Notes under the pieces: generated by a model | Seen by the model: the letters and a program-made list of their open reading frames with translations, nothing else | What the model was told of the DNA's origin: nothing | The model's database searches: none | In this document: positions 44,300-51,938 of the stretch, one piece after another | How positions within the stretch are numbered: the first letter of the stretch is position 1 | How the letters are laid out: each line of letters opens with the position of its first letter | Position numbers and translations under genes: made by a program | Origin: Carboxylicivirga sediminis | Lineage (GTDB): Bacteria > Bacteroidota > Bacteroidia > Bacteroidales > Marinilabiliaceae | Reading direction: 5' to 3' | Assembly (NCBI RefSeq): GCF_018156225.1 | Contig: NZ_JAGTAR010000004.1 | Span: forward strand, 124,001 to 188,000 | DNA length: 64,000 bases

Positions 44300-44587
44300 T
44301 TATTTCTTTACGTTATTCTTAACTTTTGTTACAAAGCTCTTAGAAGGCTTGAACGAAGGAATGAAGTGGGCTGGAATAATAATAGTAGTATTCTTAGAGA
44401 TGTTACGAGCTGTTTTTTCAGCGCGCTCTTTCACTACGAAAGAACCGAAACCTCTTAAATATACGTTCTTACCTTTAACCAAAGAACCTTTGATAGTATC
44501 CATAAAAGCCTCAACAGTCTTCTGAACTGTAACTTTTTCAATTCCAGTATTTTTTGAAATTTCGTTTACGATATCAGCCTTTGTCAT
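44300..44587 (-). CDS. hup: HU-family DNA-binding protein
   Basis: Nucleoid protein bending DNA as a dimer. 95 residues, typical. MTKADIVNEISKNTGI, VKGKNVYLRGFGSFVVKERA (the beta saddle) and a variable arm ARNISKNTTIIIPAHFIPSF split by the Pro that intercalates DNA in HU/IHF. The end is Lys-rich (TKVKNNVKK). Divergent from mutY; a TATCTTTG -7 element lies at 44647-44654 on the minus strand. Confidence 0.95.
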   Translation of the reverse strand: MTKADIVNEISKNTGIEKVTVQKTVEAFMDTIKGSLVKGKNVYLRGFGSFVVKERAEKTARNISKNTTIIIPAHFIPSFKPSKSFVTKVKNNVKK

Positions 44588-44646
44588 TTTTTCTTAAAAT
44601 TATTTAATTATCAATTATTTACAGTCGTTTTCTAAAATTCAGATTG

Positions 44647-44654
44647 CAAAGATA
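44647..44654 (-). promoter_or_regulatory. Bacteroidota -7 element of hup
   Basis: Minus-strand TATCTTTG, exact TAnnTTTG. TTTG lies 23 bases upstream (44681-44678), slightly too far for a standard -33. Confidence 0.5.
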
Positions 44655-44686
44655 AATGAAATCTCAATAAAAAAAAACAAATGCAT

Positions 44687-44694
44687 TATTTTTG
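44687..44694 (+). promoter_or_regulatory. Bacteroidota -7 element of mutY
   Basis: TATTTTTG, exact TAnnTTTG, 15 bases before the mutY ATG. Back to back with the hup promoter. Confidence 0.4.
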
Positions 44695-44709
44695 CTTAAA
44701 ATTTTAATA

Positions 44710-45744
44710 ATGACGGATTTCGGAATAAAATTGCTACAATGGTATCATGTTAATAAAAGGTCGCTCCCATGGCGCTCAGTTAATGATCCATATAAAGTAT
44801 GGCTATCAGAGATTATACTGCAGCAAACCCAGGTTGTGCAAGGTCTTGCGTACTATGAGCGATTTGTTCAGGAGTTCCCGGATGTGCACAGTTTAGCTAA
44901 GGCTTCAGAGGAAAAAGTGTTGAAGTTGTGGCAAGGGTTGGGATATTATTCACGAGCAAGAAATCTGCACGCGACTGCGCGTTCTATTAGAACTGAACTA
45001 AATGGGATCTTTCCATCAACCTACAAGGATATTCTCAAGCTAAAAGGAATTGGGCCTTATACAGCGGCTGCTATCAGTTCCTTTTGTTTTGGCGAACCAC
45101 GAGCGGCCATTGATGGAAATGTGTATCGGTTTATTTCGCGACTTAAAGGAATACACACTCCCATTGATACTACCGAAGGAAAGAAGGAATTTGCCTTAAT
45201 GGCAGAAGTTTTATTGAATAAGAATGAGCCTGGCGATCATAACCAGGCCATGATTGAGTATGGTGCATTAGTGTGTAAGCCTGCCAACCCCATGTGTAAC
45301 GAGTGCATTTTTAATAATGACTGCATAGCCTTTAGTCAAAGAACAGTGCCCGAGTTGCCTGCTAAGTCGAAGAAACTTAAACAGCGTCCGCGCTATTTCA
45401 ACTACTTTCTTATAGAAAATGAAGGAGCTGTTTACCTGGAAAAGCGTTCGGGAAATGATATTTGGAAGAACCTTTATCAATTGCCGCTGAAGGAGACTGA
45501 ACATGAAGTTAGATCTGAAGATTTGTCTGGTGAGTTGGGAACAGAGGTGGTGTTAATTGCTCAAAAGAAGCATATTTTGAGCCACCAGGTGATTAACGCC
45601 TCCTTTTACTTTGCAGATAATTCAGTTGTAAATGGTCTCGAGGGTGATTATGTTCTGGTCGGCTTAAACGAAATTATGAACTATCCCTTTTCACAATTGG
45701 TCGCTAATTTTCTTGATGAAAGAATCCGAGTTAGGCAGGATTAA
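44710..45744 (+). CDS. mutY: A/G-specific adenine glycosylase
   Basis: Removes adenine mispaired with 8-oxoguanine. Start at MTDFGIKLLQWYHVNKRSLPW (quoted to 20: up to LP), 344 residues; six codons of longer frame precede it. Catalytic Glu in SEIILQQTQV, helix-hairpin-helix LKGIGPYTAAAI, Asp in AAIDGNVYRF, and a C-x6-C-x2-C-x5-C iron-sulfur site in CKPANPMCNECIFNNDC. C-terminal NUDIX-like domain (about 225-344) recognises 8-oxoG. Confidence 0.95.
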   Translation: MTDFGIKLLQWYHVNKRSLPWRSVNDPYKVWLSEIILQQTQVVQGLAYYERFVQEFPDVHSLAKASEEKVLKLWQGLGYYSRARNLHATARSIRTELNGIFPSTYKDILKLKGIGPYTAAAISSFCFGEPRAAIDGNVYRFISRLKGIHTPIDTTEGKKEFALMAEVLLNKNEPGDHNQAMIEYGALVCKPANPMCNECIFNNDCIAFSQRTVPELPAKSKKLKQRPRYFNYFLIENEGAVYLEKRSGNDIWKNLYQLPLKETEHEVRSEDLSGELGTEVVLIAQKKHILSHQVINASFYFADNSVVNGLEGDYVLVGLNEIMNYPFSQLVANFLDERIRVRQD

Positions 45745-45809
45745 TCTACTTTTGTTTTAACTTTAAAGTTTTGTATTTTTAAAATTATTTAAACCTAAAC
45801 AGTAAAACC

Positions 45810-46283
45810 ATGTCGGTTAATAAAGTAATTTTAGTTGGTAATGTAGGTAAAGACCCGGAAGTTCGATATCTGGATAATGATGTTGCAGTTGCAAATTTCT
45901 CGTTGGCAACAACAGAACGTGGCTATACAGGTAGAGATGGACAGACTGTGCCTGACAGAACTGAATGGCATAACATAGTAGCATGGAGAGGTTTGGCAAA
46001 AGTGGTTGAGAACTTTGTGAAGAAGGGAACGCAGTTGTTTATTGAGGGTAAGATCAGGACGCGTTCATACGACGATAAAGATGGCAACAAACGTTATGTT
46101 ACGGAAATCTATGCCGATAATTTGCAGCTTCTTGGACGAAAATCCGATAATCCGGCTACAGGCGAGCAGGGTGGTGGTATGGCATCGTCATCTCAGCCTA
46201 CCCAGCCGAGTGCACCAATGAATACGCCAGCCCAGGAAGATACTTTTTTAGGTAATGACGAAACTGATGATTTACCATTCTAA
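45810..46283 (+). CDS. ssb: Single-stranded DNA-binding protein
   Basis: 157 residues: OB fold 1-110 (VNKVILVGNVGKDPEVRYL, TEWHNIVAWRGLAKVVENFV), a disordered Gly/Ser/Pro/Gln linker, and the acidic tip DDLPF that recruits repair and replication partners. Between mutY and gldE, the arrangement seen across Bacteroidota. Confidence 0.96.
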   Translation: MSVNKVILVGNVGKDPEVRYLDNDVAVANFSLATTERGYTGRDGQTVPDRTEWHNIVAWRGLAKVVENFVKKGTQLFIEGKIRTRSYDDKDGNKRYVTEIYADNLQLLGRKSDNPATGEQGGGMASSSQPTQPSAPMNTPAQEDTFLGNDETDDLPF

Positions 46284-46307
46284 TTTCTTTAACTTAAAAG
46301 TACTTGT

Positions 46308-47630
46308 TTGGAAACCGATAGTATTAGTACAATAATCTCCTCCAGCTCTTCGGGGCTGGATTTTTTACCTTTTACAATAGGCACGCTTTTCGCTATTATT
46401 ATCAATTTGTGCCTTTTGCTGTTGTCAGCATTAATCTCAGGTTCTGAAGTGGCCTATTTTTCTCTAGAGCCCAGTGATTTAAAGTCCTTAAAGGAAAACC
46501 AGAGTAAAAAAAACAAGCTGGTGCTCAGTCACCTTAAGAATAAGGAAACACTTCTGGCAACTATCTTAATCAGCAATAATTTCGTCAATGTAGCCATTGT
46601 TATTCTCACATCTTTTGTGGCAGCAACTATTGTCGATTTTGGCGAAGACACAATTATCAAATTTGTTTTTGAGGTCATCTTTATAACCGGCATCATCCTG
46701 TTCTTTGGTGAGATTTTGCCTAAAGTTTATGCTTCGCAATACCCGCGGAAATTTGCTGGTTTTATGGCTTATCCGCTGATGGTGTTAACCCGCATTCTGA
46801 AACCATTGAGTATTGTGTTGACGCAGTCCACCAGTATTGTCAATCGCCGGATTGCTAAAAAAGTAGGCAGCCTGTCTATGGATGACATTTCACAAGCTTT
46901 GGAATTGACGGGGAGTGATATTTCAGAAGAGAAAGATATTCTCGAAGGGATTGTCAAGTTTGGGAATATTGATGTGTCAGAAATTATGACCGCACGCGTT
47001 GATGTGATTGATGTGGAGATAAAGAGCAACTATAACAAGGTGCTGCAGGTTATCATTGATTCAGGCTACTCACGTATTCCGGTTTTTGAAGAAACACCGG
47101 ATAATGTGAAAGGCATCCTGTATGTGAAAGATTTATTGGCACACCTTGATGAAGGGCCTGAATTTGAATGGCAATCCCTCATAAGAAAGGCGTATTATGT
47201 GCCTGAAACAAAAATGATTAATGATTTACTGGAAGAGTTTCAGGCGCAAAAAATTCATATGGCCATTGTTGTTGACGAGTATGGAGGCACTATGGGAATT
47301 GTCACTTTGGAAGATATATTAGAAGAAATTGTTGGCGATATTAGTGATGAACTGGACGATGATGAAGAATATTTCACTAGGATGCCAGATGGCTCAATCG
47401 TATTTGAGGCGAAGGTGCTATTAAATGATTTCCATAAAATCACCGAGACGGACGAAGAACTATTCGCCAAAGTGAGGGGCGAAGCCGAAACATTGGCCGG
47501 ATTAATTCTTGAGCTAAAAGGACAAATTCCTCAAAAGAATGATGTTATCAAGCATGGTGACTGTGTTTTTACGATTGTAGCAGCCGATAACAGGCGGATA
47601 AAAAAAGTGAAGTTCGAAATAAAGAAGTAG
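46308..47630 (+). CDS. gldE: Gliding motility-associated protein GldE (CBS/CorC-type membrane protein)
   Basis: 440-residue inner-membrane protein. N-terminal CNNM-type region with four hydrophobic helices (about 22-45, 80-108, 112-130, 142-160), a CBS pair (about 215-335; SRIPVFEETPDNVKGILYVKD and MAIVVDEYGGTMGIVTLEDIL, given here in family wording) and a CorC/HlyC transporter-associated domain at the end. Start is TTG: an in-frame TAA lies 18 bases upstream and the next Met would remove most membrane helices. GldE interacts functionally with GldD in flavobacteria. GldD follows after two bases. Confidence 0.9.
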   Translation: METDSISTIISSSSSGLDFLPFTIGTLFAIIINLCLLLLSALISGSEVAYFSLEPSDLKSLKENQSKKNKLVLSHLKNKETLLATILISNNFVNVAIVILTSFVAATIVDFGEDTIIKFVFEVIFITGIILFFGEILPKVYASQYPRKFAGFMAYPLMVLTRILKPLSIVLTQSTSIVNRRIAKKVGSLSMDDISQALELTGSDISEEKDILEGIVKFGNIDVSEIMTARVDVIDVEIKSNYNKVLQVIIDSGYSRIPVFEETPDNVKGILYVKDLLAHLDEGPEFEWQSLIRKAYYVPETKMINDLLEEFQAQKIHMAIVVDEYGGTMGIVTLEDILEEIVGDISDELDDDEEYFTRMPDGSIVFEAKVLLNDFHKITETDEELFAKVRGEAETLAGLILELKGQIPQKNDVIKHGDCVFTIVAADNRRIKKVKFEIKK

Positions 47631-47632
47631 GT

Positions 47633-48220
47633 ATGCTAAGAGTTATTATGAGGCTGGGGTTAATGTTATTGGTTGTAATGTTTGTGGCAAGTGCCTGCCG
47701 CCAGAAAACTACGCCCAAGCCAAGGGGCTATTTCAGAATTGTTTTGCCCGAAAAGGACTACCAGGCATTTGACCAGCCATTTCCTTATCAGTTTGAATAT
47801 CCTTCTTATGCCAAAGCTATGCCCGATACCAGTGTTAACGCTGAGGCATACTGGTTGAATATTGTTTTTCCGGAGATGAATGGCCAGATTCATATCAGTT
47901 ATAAGGCAGTTAATGATAACTTTAATGACCTGTTGGAAGATAGCCGTAAGTTAGCTTATAAGCATACGATTAAGGCTGATGCGATTAACGAACGCATGTT
48001 TTACAATGAGCAAAAGCAGGTGATGGGCATTCTTTATGAGATTAAAGGGAATGCGGCCTCACCACTTCAGTTTTTTGCCACTGACAGCTTACGTCATTTT
48101 ATTCGGGGCTCATTATATTTTAATGCCAAACCTAATCAGGATAGCCTGGCTCCAGTGATTGGTTTTGTTGAAGAGGATGTCATTCGTCTTATGGAAACGC
48201 TTGAATGGACTAACAGATAA
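47633..48220 (+). CDS. gldD: Gliding motility lipoprotein GldD
   Basis: 195 residues; lipobox ends at Cys22 (VASAC). After it comes PKPRGYFRIVLPEKDYQAFD, the family signature, and FPEMNGQIHISYKAV. GldD is required for gliding in flavobacteria and is conserved more widely, including in non-gliders, where it is thought to serve T9SS or envelope functions. Two bases after gldE; the PPTase gene starts four bases later. Confidence 0.92.
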   Translation: MLRVIMRLGLMLLVVMFVASACRQKTTPKPRGYFRIVLPEKDYQAFDQPFPYQFEYPSYAKAMPDTSVNAEAYWLNIVFPEMNGQIHISYKAVNDNFNDLLEDSRKLAYKHTIKADAINERMFYNEQKQVMGILYEIKGNAASPLQFFATDSLRHFIRGSLYFNAKPNQDSLAPVIGFVEEDVIRLMETLEWTNR

Positions 48221-48223
48221 CTG

Positions 48224-48847
48224 ATGCCTTTTGATAAACGAATAGATATATCAGCGCACCATAAGGTGGCGGTATGGAAGATTGAGGAGAGTGTTGGGCA
48301 GTTAAAGCATTTATTAGGCGTTTCAGCAAAAGATGAAGCAGTTGTAAACGCTTTTAGACTTGACAAACGGAAGCAGGAGTGGTTGGCATCGCGCTTGTTA
48401 CTGAAAGAAATATTAGGCTTTTATCCTGAGCTGATTTATGTGGAAAACGGAAAGCCAACCTTGGCTAATGGTTCATCATATATCAGTATTTCGCATACCG
48501 ATGGTTTCGCAGCAGTGAGTATGTCAGATCAGCCAACAGCCATTGATATTGAAAAGTGCCAGGCAAGAGTTGAAAAGGTCGCCAGCCGGTTTGTTCATCC
48601 CGATGAAGCAAGTTATATCGAAAATAAAAAGAAGTTAAATTACCTGACTTTATTGTGGTCAGCCAAGGAGGCCCTTTATAAGTATTACAATGTTTATGGA
48701 GTAATATTTAAAGAGCAATTCAAGATACATCCGTTTCAGTTAAGCACCGAAGGTGATTTGTTGTGCGATTTTGTAAATCAGAACACCCTTAGTAAACTGC
48801 AACTGACGTATCTTGCAAATGAAGCTTATACATTGGTCTATTGTTAA
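48224..48847 (+). CDS. 4'-phosphopantetheinyl transferase
   Basis: Activates acyl or peptidyl carrier proteins by adding phosphopantetheine from CoA. 207 residues, Sfp-like in size. ISISHTDGFAAV, AIDIEKCQARVEKVASRFV (Mg-binding acidic pair) and LLWSAKEALYKYY are the standard motifs. The stop overlaps the GGGP synthase ATG by one base (TAATG), so translation is likely coupled. AcpH at 20.3 kb does the reverse reaction. Confidence 0.92.
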   Translation: MPFDKRIDISAHHKVAVWKIEESVGQLKHLLGVSAKDEAVVNAFRLDKRKQEWLASRLLLKEILGFYPELIYVENGKPTLANGSSYISISHTDGFAAVSMSDQPTAIDIEKCQARVEKVASRFVHPDEASYIENKKKLNYLTLLWSAKEALYKYYNVYGVIFKEQFKIHPFQLSTEGDLLCDFVNQNTLSKLQLTYLANEAYTLVYC

Positions 48848-49596
48848 TGACGAATAAAATGGTTTATAAACAGATAGAAGAACAATACCATAAAGGAAAG
48901 AAACAGTTGGCATTTCTAATCGATCCTGATAAATTTTCCTTCGATAAGATGGCAGAGCTAAATGAGGTTTTAACTTCATCAAAGCCCGATTTGCTGCTTG
49001 TGGGAGGTAGTCTTATTAGTAATGATACGAGCAGGTTCGTCAGAGAATTGAAGAAGCATGTCAGTCAGCCGATGGTGCTTTATCCTGGTTCATCCATTCA
49101 GTTGTGCCGTGAAGTGGATGCAGTGCTGTTTTTGTCATTAATTTCAGGCCGTAACCCCGAGTTTCTGATAAGTCATCATGTGGCAGCTGCTCCGCATATT
49201 AAAGCAAATGATATTGAGGCAATTCCTACAGGTTATATGTTAATTGACGGAGACTCCAATACCTCAGTTCAATACATCAGTCAAACATTGCCCATCCCTT
49301 CTGAGAAATTGGATATTGCTGTTGCAACTGCGCTTGCAGGCCAATACCTGGGTATGAAAATGATTTATATGGACGCAGGCAGCGGTGCTTTGCAGCCCAT
49401 ATCACAAGCAATGATAAGAGCGGTGCAGGCAGCTGTTGATGTTCCGCTAATGATTGGCGGCGGTATTCGAAGTGTTGATGATTTATTAAGAGCCTATGAA
49501 GCTGGAGCCGACCTGGTGGTGGTGGGCAACGTGCTTGAGCAGGACTTGTCGTTACTAAATGATTTTCATGAAGTAGTTGAGCGGTTTAATAGATAA
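48847..49596 (+). CDS. Geranylgeranylglyceryl phosphate synthase family protein
   Basis: TIM-barrel prenyltransferase of the GGGPS/PcrB family (249 residues), forming an ether between glycerol 1-phosphate and a polyprenyl diphosphate. AFLIDPDKFSFDKM, LLVGGSLIS, LYPGSSIQL, MKMIYMDAGSGA, MIGGGIRSVDDL and VVVGNVLEQD are family motifs for phosphate and Mg binding. ATG at 48847 preferred over the upstream TTG. Group II enzymes of this type occur in Bacteroidota, where the fate of the ether lipid is not settled. Confidence 0.9.
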   Translation: MTNKMVYKQIEEQYHKGKKQLAFLIDPDKFSFDKMAELNEVLTSSKPDLLLVGGSLISNDTSRFVRELKKHVSQPMVLYPGSSIQLCREVDAVLFLSLISGRNPEFLISHHVAAAPHIKANDIEAIPTGYMLIDGDSNTSVQYISQTLPIPSEKLDIAVATALAGQYLGMKMIYMDAGSGALQPISQAMIRAVQAAVDVPLMIGGGIRSVDDLLRAYEAGADLVVVGNVLEQDLSLLNDFHEVVERFNR

Positions 49597-51199
49597 GTCC
49601 GGGTAATGGTTCGCCTTCACAGCCATTGGGAAATGGTATCTGCAGGAAGGAACAGATGGTTGGTGCAAAATGGGTCATCGGAGTTGTTTGGTAGACATTT
49701 TGCGGATTAATTTTCCAGCCATACATGATCAAAGGATGGTACGAGCCATTCCAGTTGCGGGCAATCTTCTGGCCATTCGGCAGCTCTTCAAACCAGCCCG
49801 GATTGATTTTAATAGCTATATCACCCGAACGATCCGGATGATAATTAAGTTTCAGGCTCCGTAATGAGGCAATGTCTGAAGCCGAGAAGCGAAGCTCAGA
49901 AATAGGTATTGCATATGCAACCCCTTCCATATCACTGATGAAGCTAGCTGCTTCCTCCTTTACTTTGTTAAGATCGATCTTTCGCTCTGCAATCAATGCG
50001 TGGTTTAAAAAAATCTGGCCATCATTATAAGTCATTATCCATTTCCCTTGTCCATATTTAGCCATCAAAAACAGATTGGCCAGAGAAGCAGCCTTTTGGC
50101 CGCTAAATATACCAGTCGGCACATCGCCTTTGGTATTTTCTACTGCCGGGCGGGTTGGTGTAGAAACTGAGCTTAATGTGATAAGTGCTTTTTCAAGACC
50201 GACTTCTTTGTCAATTGTTTTTAATATATCAGCTATTTCCAAATCGAGCCGCAGCAACATATCCTGTGTCTCGGCATCAAAGCCGCCATCGGGATTTCCA
50301 TGCACTGATTTAGCTGTGAATTGCAATACAATAACATCGGTTACGGAACCTTTGCCATAATTTTCATTAATAATCTGCGAGACAGTAAAATCGCGAATTA
50401 GTTTATTGCCAAAAGGCGAGTGAATAACAGGCAGGTACGCACCTTCACCAGCTTGTTTGGTTAGTGAGTATAAGAATGATGAAGCATGCTCGCGTTCTTC
50501 TCTGAAGTACTTCATCTGATGGTACTGGTTGAGGTTTTTAAGTGGCCCCCATTCGCGATTACTGTAGGTGTCTAACAGCTTCATGTTATTAAAATCAGTG
50601 ACCCATTCGGGTACTGCTTGCGTGGTGTCGGCTGTGGTGATCGATATAAAATTGCCCGTTTTATTATCTATCTGGTAAATGTGATCTGGCGTATGCCCGC
50701 CATTCCAAACCAAATAATTGGGATTAATACCTATGGCAGTCACCCTTGAGGTGCCATTGTTTATATACTTTAATTCATCGGTAATAGTTGAAGTTAAAAG
50801 TCTTTCTGTTGATGGATAACTTATGGATTGATCATTAGCGTTTGTTATATCACCGTAAAGGGCGTTTACTTCTTTGTTTCTGATATAATCGTACCACCAG
50901 TCTGATACTATTCCATGTGTAGAAGGGTTGCAACCGGTGGCCAGGGTGGCCAATTTGGCCCCATAATAGTTGGTGGCCGACTGGTAGGTGGCGTTTCTGA
51001 AAAATGCCCCTCCGTTAATCAACCTGTTAAAGCCATTGTCAGAGAACTGGTCTCTAAACGCCACAATTTGTTCAGTACTTAATTGATCAATCAGAATAAA
51101 TACAACCAGTTTTGGTTGTTGTGACGGAACACGTTGTCCAAAGCTCAACGTTAATGCCGCCATTATAAATAGTAGGAGTGAAATGCCTTGTTTAATCAT
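49586..51199 (-). CDS. PafA-like alkaline phosphatase-superfamily protein, probable pseudoenzyme
   Basis: 537-residue exported protein (signal peptide about 1-22, ending SFGQ) with the overall pattern of PafA-type phosphatases: PKLVVFILIDQLS, a THGIVSDWWYD segment, and HPLIMYGWKI near the end. Start at MIKQGISLLLF; the longer TTG frame starts in the -7 element. Catalytic residues are mostly gone. Against PafA as I remember it, Asp38 remains but nucleophile Thr79 is Tyr, Asn100 is Asp, Lys162 and Arg164 are Asn, the Asp-His metal pair is lost (LSSVSTPTRP) and the last His ligand is absent. Probably a structural or binding protein. Overlaps the GGGPS gene end by 11 bases. Confidence 0.85.
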   Translation of the reverse strand: MIKQGISLLLFIMAALTLSFGQRVPSQQPKLVVFILIDQLSTEQIVAFRDQFSDNGFNRLINGGAFFRNATYQSATNYYGAKLATLATGCNPSTHGIVSDWWYDYIRNKEVNALYGDITNANDQSISYPSTERLLTSTITDELKYINNGTSRVTAIGINPNYLVWNGGHTPDHIYQIDNKTGNFISITTADTTQAVPEWVTDFNNMKLLDTYSNREWGPLKNLNQYHQMKYFREEREHASSFLYSLTKQAGEGAYLPVIHSPFGNKLIRDFTVSQIINENYGKGSVTDVIVLQFTAKSVHGNPDGGFDAETQDMLLRLDLEIADILKTIDKEVGLEKALITLSSVSTPTRPAVENTKGDVPTGIFSGQKAASLANLFLMAKYGQGKWIMTYNDGQIFLNHALIAERKIDLNKVKEEAASFISDMEGVAYAIPISELRFSASDIASLRSLKLNYHPDRSGDIAIKINPGWFEELPNGQKIARNWNGSYHPLIMYGWKINPQNVYQTTPMTHFAPTICSFLQIPFPNGCEGEPLPGLIY

Positions 51200-51220
51200 T
51201 GTCTTAATTAAAGTCAGCGC

Positions 51221-51228
51221 CAAATATA
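51221..51228 (-). promoter_or_regulatory. Bacteroidota -7 element of the PafA-like gene
   Basis: Minus-strand TATATTTG, exact TAnnTTTG, 21 bases before the chosen ATG. It overlaps the TTG that would start the longer frame. Confidence 0.5.
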
Positions 51229-51305
51229 ATTAAGAAAGCAGCTTTGCGCAAACTTTAGGAGGTGAGTGTGGGTATATTCTAATCAGGCAAAATTATAGCA
51301 TAAAA

Positions 51306-51680
51306 TCATTTGTTTTTAAGCTCAGAATGGCTGCTTTTACTGCTTTTGTATAAGACAACATCAACGGCTTCAGTGAAGATGATGCCTCCGCAATTGGCTT
51401 TTTCCAGCAGCTTGGTGGCTATTTCGGCAAAGCTGTTGATGCGCTCAATGCGATCAATGAGCTCTATTACAATAGGATGGTTAGTTGTTAATGAAAAGAC
51501 CTTGCTGTTATTTAAAATACTATCAGCACCATACGAGAGCATGCCTTTATATACAGTAATACCAGCCATTTTGTATTTTTTGGCAGCAAATACAACGGCT
51601 TCATATAAAGGTCGCTGGTATACTCTGTCATCTTCTTCGATGATCAATTTTAGTTTTTGAGCTTCTCCTTCTAAAACCAT
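51306..51680 (-). CDS. DUF190 (PII-like) protein
   Basis: 124 residues: LKLIIEEDDRVYQRPLYEAV, AGITVYKGMLSYGAD and IVIELIDRIERINSF match DUF190, which has a PII-like trimeric fold and often neighbours the fluoride channel gene crcB. No crcB lies beside it here. Ligand unknown. Alone between the PafA-like gene and EF-G2, reading on the minus strand. Confidence 0.87.
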   Translation of the reverse strand: MVLEGEAQKLKLIIEEDDRVYQRPLYEAVVFAAKKYKMAGITVYKGMLSYGADSILNNSKVFSLTTNHPIVIELIDRIERINSFAEIATKLLEKANCGGIIFTEAVDVVLYKSSKSSHSELKNK

Positions 51681-51938
51681 TGTGCGAGTGTTAACAAGTG
51701 AGAGGTCAAATTACGGAGATTAACTTTCAATTTCAACTGAATCAATTGGAGATAGGGTTTATTAAAGTAATTAAATAAAGAAAAAGACATCGGAAAATCG
51801 CACAATTAAAAGGTGCTAAAATGTTGATATTGGGAAGGTACTTTGCTTTCAAGAAGCTTGTATGTTATCTAAATATTACTAATTTTACGGATACCCATAA
51901 TTTACCTAAAATATTTACAAACTCTTAAATTAAGCTTT

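Noticed and set aside
49586-51199. Active alkaline phosphatase
   Set aside because: Nucleophile and most metal ligands are missing on by-eye alignment.
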